Assembly: GCA_012729395.1 (NCBI GenBank)
Contig: JAAYDF010000170.1
Location: forward strand, 1-32,124
Direction of reading: 5' to 3'
Length of the DNA: 32,124 bases
Origin: Phycisphaerae bacterium
GTDB taxonomy: Bacteria > Planctomycetota > Phycisphaerae > UBA1845 > PWPN01
The notes beneath the pieces were generated by a model. It worked only from the letters and a program-made list of their open reading frames with translations. It was not told where the DNA came from and made no database searches. Position 1 is the stretch's first letter. Each line of letters opens with the position of its first letter. Below, piece after piece: positions 7,994 to 17,573 of this stretch. A program made the translations under genes and the position numbers.

Positions 7994-8938
7994 ATGGCTC
8001 GGCAGCATCCCATTACTGATTGGCCTGCGTACGCCCTCGTGCGCGTCGTGGCCATGCTTTTCCAGATGTTTCCCATCGACCTCAATCTACGCACCGCGCG
8101 TCTCATGGGTACCATCTGGTTTCACCTCATACGCCGGCATCGCGAGCGAGCCTGCAACCATCTGCGGTTGGCCTACGGCGATCAACTGAGCGACGCCGAG
8201 GTCCGTCGTCTGGCGCTGGCCTCCATGCAGCAGTTGACCATGATGGCCATCGAGGTGCTCTTTACTCCCCGCCTCATCAATGAGTGGACTTGGCCGCGGT
8301 ATATTCGCCTCAAGGGCATCGATCGGGCCATGGAGGTTCTCGTCGCCCGTCGGGGTGCAATTCTGGTCACCGGCCACTACGGGAATTGGGAGCTGGTTGG
8401 CTTCATGCTTGCCACCTTGGGCTTCCCCCTGACCGCGGTGATGAGGCCGCTGGACAACCCCTACCTCAACCGCCATCTCATGGACGTGCGGGCGAAACGA
8501 GGCCTCAAACTGCTCTACAAGAAAGGGGCTTCGCGGTCGGCCGCCGACGTCCTCAACGCCGGTGGGCTCCTCGGCTTCATCGCCGACCAAAACGCCGGCC
8601 ACAAGGGGCTGTTTGTCGATTTCTTCGGCCACAAGGCCTCGACCTACAAGTCGATCGGATTGTTGGCGATGCAGCACAACGCACCTATCCTGGTCGGTTG
8701 TGCCCGCCGAATCGTCAGCCCCGGACACTGGAACGACGGCCGGTTCCGCTATGAGGTCGAGTGCAGCCGTATCATCCTGCCCGAGGAGTGGGCCCGCCAA
8801 GTGGATCCGCTCGCATGGATCACCCAGGAGTACACGATGGCCATCGAGCAGGCCGTACGCCAAGCACCCGAGCAGTACCTGTGGACGCATCGCCGGTGGA
8901 AGTCACGGCCGAGGGGGGAGGAGAAGACGGAAGGCTAG
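7994..8938 (+). CDS. Lipid A biosynthesis acyltransferase (LpxL/HtrB family)
   Basis: A 314-residue inner-membrane acyltransferase expected to add a secondary acyl chain to a lipid A precursor using acyl-ACP. The catalytic HX4(D/E) motif is H128-Y-G-N-W-E133 within TGHYGNWELVG. The family signature FIADQNAGHKGLFVDFFG and a late WTHRRWKSRPRG are present, and an N-terminal hydrophobic segment (about 11-30) anchors it. I start at the ATG at 7994, where family homology begins; the open frame continues upstream into the heptad array. There is no Shine-Dalgarno. The last codons and the stop lie inside the downstream heptad array, so the repeat appears to have shaped the C-terminus (EEKTEG). Confidence 0.9.
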   Translation: MARQHPITDWPAYALVRVVAMLFQMFPIDLNLRTARLMGTIWFHLIRRHRERACNHLRLAYGDQLSDAEVRRLALASMQQLTMMAIEVLFTPRLINEWTWPRYIRLKGIDRAMEVLVARRGAILVTGHYGNWELVGFMLATLGFPLTAVMRPLDNPYLNRHLMDVRAKRGLKLLYKKGASRSAADVLNAGGLLGFIADQNAGHKGLFVDFFGHKASTYKSIGLLAMQHNAPILVGCARRIVSPGHWNDGRFRYEVECSRIILPEEWARQVDPLAWITQEYTMAIEQAVRQAPEQYLWTHRRWKSRPRGEEKTEG

Positions 8939-9008
8939 AGGCGCAAGGCTGAGGGCTCAAGGTTAAAGGCTCAAGGATAAGGGATAAAGGACAAAGGCTG
9001 AACGCTGA
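8932..9008. repeat. Heptanucleotide array, 11 units, downstream of the acyltransferase gene
   Basis: Eleven in-phase units of the type RGGNTNA (AGGCTGA, GGGCTCA, AGGATAA and others) cover 77 nt. The first unit contains the stop codon of the acyltransferase gene. The array is the mirror image in type and position of the one at 7892-7975. Confidence 0.78.
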
Positions 9009-9018
9009 CCGCAAAGGC

Positions 9019-9059
9019 ATCGAATCGCGTGAACGGCTGCTCATGGCTTACCGCTTCGC
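9019..9059 (+). repeat. Right arm of the 41-nt inverted repeat
   Basis: This matches the reverse complement of 7834-7874 with two substitutions. It ends GGCTTACCGCTTCGC, a one-base variant of the dispersed core. It lies 10 nt after the heptad array; on the left side the gap is 17 nt. Confidence 0.85.
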
Positions 9060-9092
9060 AGACTCCCAACAAACCTTCCTCACCCGCGTTGG

Positions 9093-9121
9093 TTGACTTG
9101 GTTTTGTGGGCTTCCTACAAT
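9093..9121 (+). promoter_or_regulatory. Sigma-70-type promoter for trxA
   Basis: TTGACT (9093-9098) and TACAAT (9116-9121) are separated by exactly 17 nt. Transcription would start near 9128, giving a leader of about 100 nt before the thioredoxin ATG at 9227. Confidence 0.65.
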
Positions 9122-9226
9122 CCGGCCGTATACGACGGTGGCTGTCGGCGATGTCGCGATCTCTTGACGCCAAGCCACCTTTCCAGCAGTGGATCGTGAT
9201 CGCCTTACTGACGGAGGATACGCCCC

Positions 9227-9559
9227 ATGGCAGGCATCCACACCATAGAATTCACCGAAGCGAACTTCGAGGCCGAGGTACTCAATGCCGCGGGACCGGT
9301 TCTTGTCGATTTCTGGGCGGAGTGGTGCATGCCCTGCAAGGCCCTCGGCCCAACCATCGACGACTTGGCCACGCAGTACGCCGGAAAGGCCAAGGTTGGT
9401 AAGGTGAACACTGACGCCAATCAGTCTCTCTCCGCCAAGTTTGGCATCAGTGCCATCCCGACGGTGATCCTGTTCAAAGACGGCGAGATCAAGGAGAAGT
9501 TCGTCGGCCTGCGCAGCAAGCAGGACTTCGCCGCCTCGATCGACGCCCTGCTCAGCTAA
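9227..9559 (+). CDS. trxA: Thioredoxin
   Basis: A 110-residue cytoplasmic thioredoxin, a dithiol-disulfide oxidoreductase that reduces protein disulfides. The redox centre is W-C34-M-P-C37, in FWAEWCMPCKAL. The cis-proline is in AIPTVILFKDG, as in the family. The CMPC centre differs from the common CGPC; a residue change between the two cysteines can alter redox potential. The start at 9227 has CGGAGGAT upstream. A good promoter lies at 9093-9121, and the next gene follows after 6 nt, so the two are probably co-transcribed. Confidence 0.95.
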   Translation: MAGIHTIEFTEANFEAEVLNAAGPVLVDFWAEWCMPCKALGPTIDDLATQYAGKAKVGKVNTDANQSLSAKFGISAIPTVILFKDGEIKEKFVGLRSKQDFAASIDALLS

Positions 9560-9565
9560 TCCCCG

Positions 9566-10390
9566 ATGAGTTCACCATTTGCACCGATGGGATCGCGCTG
9601 CGGATTGTGGCTTGCTCTGTCGCTTGCGTCGGCCGTGCTGGTAGGCTGCGCGGCTTCGGAGAAGGGATCTTCTCGCGCGGACGATCGCCCCCGCTCGGAT
9701 GCTCCGCCCGCTGCCGATGTCGCCGAACCGCCTGTTACCGTGGCCGCCTCGCCGGACAGCGCGGATAAGGAAGTCGACACTCAGCCTCGAACCGTCGTCC
9801 CCCCGGGCCCGGACGGCTCGCTCTTCGACGGAGAAACGCTGACCGGATGGCGTGTGCTCCGCGACAAGGCCTACGCAGATGCCGGCCGAGTGTACGTCCA
9901 GAACCGGACCATCATGCTCGAAACCGGGCGGATGCAAACCGGGATCGCCTGGAACGGCGATTTCCCCCGCGATCATTACGAGGTGTCGCTTGAAGCCATG
10001 CGCGTTGCGGGCTACGACTTCTTCTGCGGCATGACGTTCACCGTAGGCGACGAACCCTGCACGCTCATCATCGGAGGATGGGGCGGTTCCGTGGTGGGGC
10101 TATCCAACGTCGATTACATGCACGCCGCCGAGAACGTCACCACCACCGGCCGGAGCTTCGAGCTCGGCCGCTGGTACCGCATCCGCCTGCGCGTGACACC
10201 AGAACGCATCTCTGCCTGGATCGACAACGACTTGGTCATCGACCTGTTGCGTGCTGGTCACAAGTTCTCCGTGTGGTGGGAGCAGGAGTCGGTCAGGCCG
10301 TTCGGCATCGGCACTTGGGACACCGCCGCCGCCCTCCGCGACATCCGCCTGACCGACCTGACCCCGAATGGCACTCCCGCATCGAAGTGA
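9566..10390 (+). CDS. DUF1080 (3-keto-disaccharide hydrolase-like) lipoprotein
   Basis: A 274-residue lipoprotein. The signal peptide ends in the lipobox LVGC with the lipidated Cys at 28. A Pro/Ala/Asp-rich linker follows (about 30-80). From about residue 85 comes a concanavalin/LamG-like domain opening with SLFDGETLTGWRVL, the hallmark of the DUF1080 family, which is expanded in Planctomycetota. Some members hydrolyse 3-keto-glycosides. The later WYRIRLRVTPERISAWIDND is also typical. It begins 6 nt after trxA with no clear ribosome binding site; Met8 is an alternative start. The link to thioredoxin is probably transcriptional only. The 145 nt after it hold one weak hairpin (GCGGTC 10449-10454 / GACCGC 10483-10488) and nothing else that I see. 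Confidence 0.82.
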   Translation: MSSPFAPMGSRCGLWLALSLASAVLVGCAASEKGSSRADDRPRSDAPPAADVAEPPVTVAASPDSADKEVDTQPRTVVPPGPDGSLFDGETLTGWRVLRDKAYADAGRVYVQNRTIMLETGRMQTGIAWNGDFPRDHYEVSLEAMRVAGYDFFCGMTFTVGDEPCTLIIGGWGGSVVGLSNVDYMHAAENVTTTGRSFELGRWYRIRLRVTPERISAWIDNDLVIDLLRAGHKFSVWWEQESVRPFGIGTWDTAAALRDIRLTDLTPNGTPASK

Positions 10391-10535
10391 TTGGGGCACA
10401 ACTCGCCATCCACGGGGCAACCCAAGCCGACCGTGCAGGTACTGAGCGGCGGTCAACGGCCCCCGCAAATCGGTCAGCCTGAGACCGCTACTCGGCCGCA
10501 CGACGCTCACGGACAGCAACCGTCACGCAATCCGA

Positions 10536-13500
10536 TCATTGCCCGCCGAAACCGCTGGTGTCGGTCAGGGCGTACACATGCCCGTCGTAGGTGGTCAGAT
10601 ACAGGGCATTACCGCTGATGCAGGGTGCCGAGAGGATCGGCGTGCCGAAGTTCATCGACCAGGCCAGCTTGCCGTCCGCCAAGTTGAGGACGTAGAGCCG
10701 CCCGTCTCCGGATGGCACGTACACGGTGTCTCCAACGATGGTGGGCGAACCGACCAGCGAGGCGTAGGTGTTGTTGTAGGGTGACATCTTCAGCGGCGAG
10801 GTGGTGATGGGGAAAGTCCACAGGACTTCGCCGTCATCGAGCTGGAAGGCCTTGATGCTGCCGGTGCCGCCCGCGACGACCACGTCGCCCTTGACGGCGG
10901 GGGTGGTGGCGGATGGTCCGTCGACGCCGACGGACCAGCGTTCCTTGCCATCGGCCAGACTGACGGCGTTGATCTTGCCGTCGTAGGTGGTGAAGACGAC
11001 GGTCTCGCCGGCGATGACGGGACTGCCGTGGAGGCCACGGGTGGCGACCTCCCAGACAGTCTCCCCGGTAGCCGCCGACACGCCGCGAAGGCTGTTCTTC
11101 GCCCAGTTGGCGGGGACGACCACGGTGGTACCATCGGTGGCGGGAGCGGCATTGCTGCCGATCCAGTCACCGCCGTAAGACTGGTTCCACTGTTCCGTCT
11201 TCGTGTCGGTATCGAATGCGGCAAAGTAAGCGTAGGTGCCGGCATAGACTCGATTGCCGAAAACAACCGGCGATCCGTAGAGGAACCGCTGATACGCCGA
11301 CCCGAGGGTGCGTTGCTGCAACTCCTCGCCGGTGGACTGCTTGAGGAAATGCAGAAGGCCTCCGTGGGAGGCGGCGTACACATGGTCGCCGTCGACGGCA
11401 ACGCTGTGCGAGACGGCCGCGGGCGTCCAGGCGAACCACTTGCGCGAGCCATCGTGGGCGTCGAGGGCCAGCACGCCATTGTTGCCGAAGTCGCCGCGGT
11501 CCTTGACCCCAACGAAGACGGTATCCCGATAGAGCACCGGAGAGGCGAAATCGAGCGTACCGCCGGTGTGGGTCATCCATGCGATGCCCAGCGGGGGCAC
11601 GAGGGTGGCGTGCGCGACCAAGCCGCCGCGTTTGGGGCCGCCGCCGAACTGAGGCCAGTCACCGGCCGGCATCGGCCGACCCGCGTGGCGGTTCAGCACG
11701 GTGAAGGACGCGGAAGCCTTATTGGTCTCGCGTTTGTCGTTGGTCGCGGTGACCTCCAGGGTATACGTGCGCGCCGACAACAGCATCTCAGCCAGCTTGC
11801 CCGTCCAGGACCAATCGCCGACGCGCGTCAGCTCGCCTTGGGCGATGGTCTGTCCCTCCCGGCGAACCACGTAAGTAACGCCCGTGATATCCGCGCTGGT
11901 CTCGTAGACATTGACGACTACGGGGATGTCGGCGCGAGAGATCAGCAGGTCGGCACCCGGATTGACGATTTGCAGCCGCTTGCCGTCGGCGAGGTAACGC
12001 GTACGTGTCGCGATCTCGCGGGGGCCAACGGAGATCACCTTGAAACTGGCGGGTGAGCAGTCGATCCCGCCAAACAGCAGAGTCGGCGAGTTGTAGGAAC
12101 GCATTGAGCCGATCGAAACGCTGCGCTGACAATGCCAGTGGCCGGTGAACACCGCCTGCGTTTTGTAGGTGGCGAATTCGGAGTGCTCGTCTGCCGAAGG
12201 CGAGTAATGCTGGAAGATGAAGAGCCGTTTGTCGCCGCGGAGTTGGGCGAGATCGGCGGCGACCCAAGCGGCCTGCTCGGGCGTCTTCTGCACCGAGTTG
12301 ACGATCAGAAAATGGCAGTTGCCGTAACTGAATGAGTAGTAGTCCGGCCCGAGGTGACGGCGGTAGTTGCCGCTGCCGCGATTGTTGGCGTCGTGGTTGC
12401 CGAACACATTGAACAGCGGAAGCGCGCTCGTGGCGATGGCGGCAACGTAAGCATCGTATTCGCTCGTGTTGCTGCCGGCGTTGGTCAAATCCCCAGTGGC
12501 GATCAGGAAAGCGGGCGGCTTGGTCAGGTCGCAGATCCGGGCGATGGCCTCGGTATAGAGCTGTCGATTGCCACTGGCGCCGACGTGGATATCGCTGATC
12601 TGCACAAAGTCGAAGGGCGCCGCTTCGTCGCTGGGCGTCAAGGCGAAATCAAATGCGGCCGAGCCGGAATCGGCTTGGACCGCGCGATACCATTCGGCAG
12701 TCTTGGCCCAGCCCGTCGGAATCGAGATGTAGATCAGCGTCGCCTTGTCGCCGGAGTTCGGCAACGTGTATGTGCCGTCCGCGGCGGTGAGAACCAGGTC
12801 GAGCGTATCGGAAACCCCAACACCGGCAATGCCGGGCTCGCCCGCCTCGCGCGCCCCGTTGGCGTTCTTGTCGTGGAACACGCATCCCTTGATCGGTCCG
12901 GCATAGCCGCCGCTGGTGTACACGGCCACCGGACCAGCCCGGCCGTCGCGCACGTCGAGGGCATACTGGAGAAGATTCCGCATGAGCCGCGAGGCCTGCG
13001 CCTTGGCCTGTTCGTTGCCGACTTGGCGAGCCTTGTCCGGAGCCATGGCAAGCAGGAGCACGCGCCCGCGGCCCCAACCCGCCTCGATGATCGTGCCCAG
13101 CGTCGGCGCCGTCGCATGATTACCGGCCAGAACCGCCACCTGCTCGAAGACCTCGAAGCTTTCCCAGGAGCTGGCCCAGCCCTTGTTGTACGACCAGCCG
13201 GACAAGTCGGCATCGCTGATGGCTTCCGGCGAGGTGAAGATCGGGTGGGCGGTCTGAACACGCTGCACCGCGGCGAAGTCACTATCACCACGACGAGCGA
13301 CGGCCGGCGGCTCCAGCCAGCCCTCGTTCGCGCGATTCTGGTCGGCCTGGGTGAAGATGATCACCACGCCACCGCCGGCCACAAAACTGCGAAGGTGCGG
13401 CCCGGCCTTCTCCAAGGCCTCGTGGATCGCGCTGTTCTCCGTGCACAGCGAGCCGATGATCAGAACCTGGAAGCCGTCCAGCTTCACCGCCCCACCGGCC

Positions 13501-13715
13501 AGCAGCCCAGCGGTCAAGTCCGTAGGGCTCTGCCGGATGTCCGCCAGCGATTCACCCAGACCCTTGGTCTCCGTCCATGGATCCTGGTGGTCGATGATCG
13601 CGATCGACAGCGGCTCGGCACCGCGAGCAGCAGTCATCATCAGGAAGGAACACGCAAGCCCCAGAACCGCTGTCGTCACTTTCCGTTGGCGATCGCAATA
13701 TGGCATGACTTTCAT
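10536..13715 (-). CDS. Secreted metallophosphoesterase / PQQ-type beta-propeller fusion
   Basis: A 1059-residue exported protein. A signal peptide (about 1-33, ending ARGAEP) is followed by a region (about 35-260) resembling a ThuA/GATase-like domain, with LIIGSLC and FVAGGGVVIIFTQADQ. Next is an SdrD-B-like segment (about 272-320) with VFHDKNANGAREAGEPGI. The calcineurin-like phosphoesterase (about 366-560) shows metal ligands in QISDIH, ATGDLTN, FGNHD and TGHWH. An Ig-like segment follows (about 585-675). The last 370 residues are PQQ/BamB-type propeller repeats such as LNLADGKLAWSMNFG and YDGHVYAL. Substrate is unknown. ATG 13706 is an alternative start; GAGAGG lies upstream of both. Confidence 0.85.
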   Translation of the reverse strand: MKVMPYCDRQRKVTTAVLGLACSFLMMTAARGAEPLSIAIIDHQDPWTETKGLGESLADIRQSPTDLTAGLLAGGAVKLDGFQVLIIGSLCTENSAIHEALEKAGPHLRSFVAGGGVVIIFTQADQNRANEGWLEPPAVARRGDSDFAAVQRVQTAHPIFTSPEAISDADLSGWSYNKGWASSWESFEVFEQVAVLAGNHATAPTLGTIIEAGWGRGRVLLLAMAPDKARQVGNEQAKAQASRLMRNLLQYALDVRDGRAGPVAVYTSGGYAGPIKGCVFHDKNANGAREAGEPGIAGVGVSDTLDLVLTAADGTYTLPNSGDKATLIYISIPTGWAKTAEWYRAVQADSGSAAFDFALTPSDEAAPFDFVQISDIHVGASGNRQLYTEAIARICDLTKPPAFLIATGDLTNAGSNTSEYDAYVAAIATSALPLFNVFGNHDANNRGSGNYRRHLGPDYYSFSYGNCHFLIVNSVQKTPEQAAWVAADLAQLRGDKRLFIFQHYSPSADEHSEFATYKTQAVFTGHWHCQRSVSIGSMRSYNSPTLLFGGIDCSPASFKVISVGPREIATRTRYLADGKRLQIVNPGADLLISRADIPVVVNVYETSADITGVTYVVRREGQTIAQGELTRVGDWSWTGKLAEMLLSARTYTLEVTATNDKRETNKASASFTVLNRHAGRPMPAGDWPQFGGGPKRGGLVAHATLVPPLGIAWMTHTGGTLDFASPVLYRDTVFVGVKDRGDFGNNGVLALDAHDGSRKWFAWTPAAVSHSVAVDGDHVYAASHGGLLHFLKQSTGEELQQRTLGSAYQRFLYGSPVVFGNRVYAGTYAYFAAFDTDTKTEQWNQSYGGDWIGSNAAPATDGTTVVVPANWAKNSLRGVSAATGETVWEVATRGLHGSPVIAGETVVFTTYDGKINAVSLADGKERWSVGVDGPSATTPAVKGDVVVAGGTGSIKAFQLDDGEVLWTFPITTSPLKMSPYNNTYASLVGSPTIVGDTVYVPSGDGRLYVLNLADGKLAWSMNFGTPILSAPCISGNALYLTTYDGHVYALTDTSGFGGQ

Positions 13716-13825
13716 GTGCCTCTCGCATGCGTTGAAAGGATCCGTCCCGCCGAGGATCGTTCACCGTCCTCCGCGTTGCGCATCGAGAGCATACCATCCG
13801 GCCGCGCGAAGGGCGAGCGGTGCGG

Positions 13826-16800
13826 CTATGGCTCAAGACAATCCGGGTTGCCGGGCACCTCCGCACCCGAGAAACACCCCAGGAACGCATTCAGATCCAG
13901 CACGTCGATGATCGGATGGCCCGCCAAATTCGTGGGAACGCACGCCGCCTCAATCCGGGAGTCGAGGCCCAGACAGTTCTGCAGCACGGCGAAATCATCC
14001 AGATCCACGTCCTCGTCGTCGTCGAAGTCGCCGGGGATCGCCGGCTCCATCACCACGACCTCCACCATGTCGCTGGCCTCCTGGCTCAGCGCGTCCGTGA
14101 CGCTCAGCGTGTACGTTGTGGTCGCCTCAGGCGAGGCCGTGGGCTGCAGCAGCTCGGGGTTGTCCAAACCTTCCTGAGGTGTCCAGGCGAAGAAGTACGG
14201 CGGCGTACCGCCACTGACCGAAGCTGTCAGAACAGCCGATCCGCCAGGGACAATCTGCTGATCTGGACCAGCATTGACAAGCAACGCCGGCGGCACACAG
14301 GGGTTCGGATCGCAAACCGTCCCGTCGCCTTGGTAGCTCCCGCCCGCGGCCGCGCAGTCCATCGCAAGCATTTCCTCGCACACTTCGCCGGGCAGGCAGC
14401 ATGCCCCACTCTGGCTGGGGTCGATGATCAAACCGTTACGCAGCTCAACGTTATCCACGAAGCTGTATCGTGCCGCACTGCTCAGCGGGTTGCCCATGGT
14501 CATGCTGACCCGGTTGAATCCGCCCTTGTACGTTCGCGGGAGGGTATGCGGGCCGCGGATCACCGGCGCAGTCGTCTCGCCGGGATTGGTGAGTTGGATT
14601 GTGACCGTATCGGATCGAATGACCATCTTGAAGGTGGTCGGCCCGCCGTAGGAACTCTTCCACAAGCCAACGGGCTGCCCGGTGTCCACGTCGTACATCT
14701 GCTTGGTGTAATGCCAACGCTGCCCGTCGAAGTAGCAGGCAGCCCCAAACGTGCCGGCACCTTCGGCGTCCTCCGGGGCACGATTGACCGCACAAAACGA
14801 CCCGATCCCCAACACATGGTGCTCCTGGTCCGCTCGCCAGGGGCCTTGGTCGCCGTTGCCGATTGGATCGGGGTCTTCCGTGGTCATGCCTTGCCGCGGC
14901 GCCTGCTCATCGTCCAAAGACAACTCGATATAGAAGTTCGAGCGACTCCCGTAAGTCTCCCCACGAAAATCCATGGTGAACTCGAGCGTCAAGGGCTTGT
15001 CGTCGGTACCCAGCAACACATGGCCCGTGCCGATGCCCTCGTTGCCCTGCCCGTAACTGCTGACCATGTCCGGCTCAAGATTGGCGGTCATGCGATAGGA
15101 GGCTTTGGTGGTATGCATGGCTCCACCGCCCGGTTCAACGCCCACGTTGGTGGAGAAGCTACCGCCGGTCGAGCCGTCGTAGCTGTAGGTCAACGGCCAG
15201 CGTGCCCGCATCGAGGACAGGCTCCACGATCCGATCTTCTTGTCGCCGGTCAACATGCCGTCGAACTTCTCGTTGAGCCGCCGGCCGCCAAAAGGCGATG
15301 GATCACAGACGTCCCCGATGCCGTCCTCGTCATCGTCGGCTTGATCGGGGTTCTGGTGGAACGGGCAGTTGTCACAAAGATCGCCCACCTCGTCGTCGTC
15401 CGTGTCGAGCTGCTCGGCGTTGGAGTCGAACGGGCAGTTGTCGCAGGCGTCGCCCAGCCCGTCCCCGTCGCTGTCGAGCTGGTCGGGATTGCCGTCGGAC
15501 GGGCAGTTGTCGCAGGCGTCACCCACCTCATCGTCATCCTCGTCATCCTGATCGGGATTGGCCACGTAGGGGCAGTTGTCCTGCGCGTTGAGGTCGCCGT
15601 CCCCGTCAATGTCCGGGTCGCAGGCATCGCCCATGCCGTCATCATCGGTGTCCGCCTGGTCCGGATTGCGCACTGCCGGGCAGTTGTCACACGGATCGCC
15701 CACGCCGTCGCCGTCCGTGTCCGGCGGAATCACCGTCACCGCCAGCAGAGCCTGCCCCTCGATAATCGCCTCGGCCACCTGTTGCCGGTAGGCGTACAGC
15801 ACCGCCGGATCGCGGGTGAAGCCCGACGTGGTCAGGTGCGACACCACACTGGGCGGCACCGAGAGCAGTGCACGAGCCGATTCCACATAGTCAATGACCT
15901 GCTGCGTCTCGGGGCAACGCCCGAGCCGGCCGGCAATGTCTTTGAGCAGGTGCAGGTACTCGTAGTCCTCCAGCCCATCGCGAATGTTGTGCGAGCGAAT
16001 CGAAGGCAGCGGGCCGACGTTCGTCGGGCCCGGGTAGTAGATGCACCCATCCGCGTCGGTAAAACCGTTGTACTTCTCACTGTACAACGTGCGGGCATCC
16101 CAGTTCGTGTAGGGCCCGCCGGTGATGAGCGCGTTCTTGTCCATGCGACCCGACTCAACAAGGTTGTAGCCATAGTTGGTCACAGCGTAGTACAGGAATC
16201 CGCTGGGGTTGTACTTGAAAGTCATCGCACCGAGTAGCAGGCGGGCTTCGATCGACGGGTACTCCAGAAGCCAGTTCGCCCCGGTCGGATGGCGGGGGTA
16301 CTCGGCCACGTACCACCACATGTCCTTGCCCTCGGCTCGCAGGGACTCGGCCGCCGCCATGTCGTAACCCACCGTGCCCGGCACCCAAATGTCTACCGCG
16401 TCCCGCAGGAAGGAGCTTAACGGCGAAGTGCCGTAGCTGGCGTCGTACGCCGTGGTCATGGTCCGCAAACCGGGATATTGGCTATGAATCGCCGTGAAGG
16501 TATTGTACATCTCCTGGAACTTGTCCGAGCTCACCTCGTCATAACCGTAGACGTACGCTTCGTTCAGACGCCCCAGGCCGTTGTAGTAGTTGTACAACGT
16601 GGTCAAACCCGACGGGTTGTTCGTAGGCACCTTGCTGAGACACACGGCCGTGTTGCGGGGCAACCAAGACGCGTGCCAGCTTGTCCCTTTCGGCTGCGAG
16701 TAGATCTCGGTCACGCTCAGCCGATGGTCCTGCTGCATCTGGTAGTACTTGTTCAGGATGGTTTCAGACCAACCGCCGCCGTAGACCCAACTCGCTTGCC

Positions 16801-17488
16801 ACAAGCTGTCGATGGAGAAAGCCGTCGGCAAGCTCGGCCGGACCGGTAGCTCGAAATCCCACACGCGGACCGTCAGGTCCAACGTGATCGGGGTAAGCCC
16901 GTTGGCAGCGACAGTCACGGTGGCGGCGTAGTCCCCAGGCGGCGTGCTGGCCAGCGTGCGCACGTTGACCCAAAAGGCCACGCGGTCGTTGGCGCTGATG
17001 TTGCAGGTATCCATGAAAGTCAGGAGCGGGTCCGGCCACCAGCCGCCACTGTGGGTCAGGTTGTAGTTGACCAGGTATGGCGGATACTCGATGCTGAGGT
17101 CGGAACGCGGCTGGGCGGCTCCCTTGACGTGGCCGACCACCCAGGTACTCACCGTCCCGTTGAACGCCCCCTGCCCGCTCTGCGGCTGTAACGCCGAGAC
17201 CGTCACCCGGGCGTTGGTCAGATCCTGGTCGGGAATCACGACGACCTGGAAGGCCTCGTGCTCATTGCGCGCCAGGGCCAAATTGTACGAACTCGCCAAC
17301 TCGCCCTCGTAGGGAGCGAACGGCCAGCCCAGATGCTGCCCTTTGATCATCACCTTATGCATCGGGGTGGACACGCCGATCTGGACGTTCGTCGCCCAGA
17401 CCGCTTCCGCCAGCGCCACTGTCAACAGGCACCCCACCCAGAGCCGCAGCTTTGGCTTCAGGGCACGCACACACCTGCATTGCCGCAT
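13826..17488 (-). CDS. Secreted GH123/DUF4091 protein with thrombospondin type 3 repeats and dockerin-like tail
   Basis: A 1220-residue modular protein. It has a signal peptide (about 1-32). The GH123/DUF4091 region (about 33-560) has the adjacent acidic pair D317-E318 in [10 protein letters not shown], matching the Asp-Glu catalytic pair of GH123 beta-N-acetylgalactosaminidases. The end of this region has [14 protein letters not shown]. Six calcium-binding TSP3 units (about 590-735) repeat the pattern DxDxDGxGDxCDNCP. A beta-rich LamG-like region follows (about 735-1010), then a Cys-rich [13 protein letters not shown] motif, a PKD-like domain (about 1060-1140), and a dockerin-like end with [27 protein letters not shown] lies 7 nt before the ATG at 17488. 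It probably acts on extracellular glycans. Confidence 0.88.
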   Translation of the reverse strand: MRQCRCVRALKPKLRLWVGCLLTVALAEAVWATNVQIGVSTPMHKVMIKGQHLGWPFAPYEGELASSYNLALARNEHEAFQVVVIPDQDLTNARVTVSALQPQSGQGAFNGTVSTWVVGHVKGAAQPRSDLSIEYPPYLVNYNLTHSGGWWPDPLLTFMDTCNISANDRVAFWVNVRTLASTPPGDYAATVTVAANGLTPITLDLTVRVWDFELPVRPSLPTAFSIDSLWQASWVYGGGWSETILNKYYQMQQDHRLSVTEIYSQPKGTSWHASWLPRNTAVCLSKVPTNNPSGLTTLYNYYNGLGRLNEAYVYGYDEVSSDKFQEMYNTFTAIHSQYPGLRTMTTAYDASYGTSPLSSFLRDAVDIWVPGTVGYDMAAAESLRAEGKDMWWYVAEYPRHPTGANWLLEYPSIEARLLLGAMTFKYNPSGFLYYAVTNYGYNLVESGRMDKNALITGGPYTNWDARTLYSEKYNGFTDADGCIYYPGPTNVGPLPSIRSHNIRDGLEDYEYLHLLKDIAGRLGRCPETQQVIDYVESARALLSVPPSVVSHLTTSGFTRDPAVLYAYRQQVAEAIIEGQALLAVTVIPPDTDGDGVGDPCDNCPAVRNPDQADTDDDGMGDACDPDIDGDGDLNAQDNCPYVANPDQDDEDDDEVGDACDNCPSDGNPDQLDSDGDGLGDACDNCPFDSNAEQLDTDDDEVGDLCDNCPFHQNPDQADDDEDGIGDVCDPSPFGGRRLNEKFDGMLTGDKKIGSWSLSSMRARWPLTYSYDGSTGGSFSTNVGVEPGGGAMHTTKASYRMTANLEPDMVSSYGQGNEGIGTGHVLLGTDDKPLTLEFTMDFRGETYGSRSNFYIELSLDDEQAPRQGMTTEDPDPIGNGDQGPWRADQEHHVLGIGSFCAVNRAPEDAEGAGTFGAACYFDGQRWHYTKQMYDVDTGQPVGLWKSSYGGPTTFKMVIRSDTVTIQLTNPGETTAPVIRGPHTLPRTYKGGFNRVSMTMGNPLSSAARYSFVDNVELRNGLIIDPSQSGACCLPGEVCEEMLAMDCAAAGGSYQGDGTVCDPNPCVPPALLVNAGPDQQIVPGGSAVLTASVSGGTPPYFFAWTPQEGLDNPELLQPTASPEATTTYTLSVTDALSQEASDMVEVVVMEPAIPGDFDDDEDVDLDDFAVLQNCLGLDSRIEAACVPTNLAGHPIIDVLDLNAFLGCFSGAEVPGNPDCLEP

Positions 17489-17505
17489 GTTCAGGCTCCT
17501 CCGCG

Positions 17506-17520
17506 TTATCTGACAGATAA
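17506..17520. promoter_or_regulatory. 15-bp palindrome in the leader of the GH123 gene
   Basis: TTATCTGACAGATAA is a perfect palindrome about a central base. It lies between the proposed -10 (17543-17548) and the ribosome binding site (17496-17502). This is a good position for a repressor operator, or for a small leader hairpin. The binding protein is unknown. Confidence 0.5.
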
Positions 17521-17542
17521 GACCCCGTCCACCGACAATGAT

Positions 17543-17572
17543 ATGATAGCATAATTAGCCAATAAATGTAAA
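17543..17572 (-). promoter_or_regulatory. Promoter for the GH123 gene in an AT-rich island
   Basis: On the minus strand, TTTACA (17567-17572) and TATCAT (17543-17548) are 18 nt apart, inside about 50 nt that is strikingly AT-rich compared with the surroundings. Transcription would start near 17536, about 48 nt before the ATG. Confidence 0.5.
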
Positions 17573-17573
17573 C

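Noticed and set aside
7048-8115. 355-codon minus-strand frame
   Set aside because: It crosses the end of one plus-strand gene, the heptad array and the start of the next, with low-complexity sequence from the array.
7834-9059. Insertion sequence
   Set aside because: The inverted arms enclose only a lipid A acyltransferase; there is no transposase and no visible target-site duplication.
12354-14177. 607-codon plus-strand open frame
   Set aside because: It lies antisense across two strongly supported minus-strand genes and their gap; composition-driven, with no recognisable domain or start signal.
13820-16237. 805-codon plus-strand open frame
   Set aside because: It is the complement of the GH123/TSP3 gene. 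Its Val/Ile/Arg-rich repeats are mirror images of the Asp/Gly-rich TSP3 codons.
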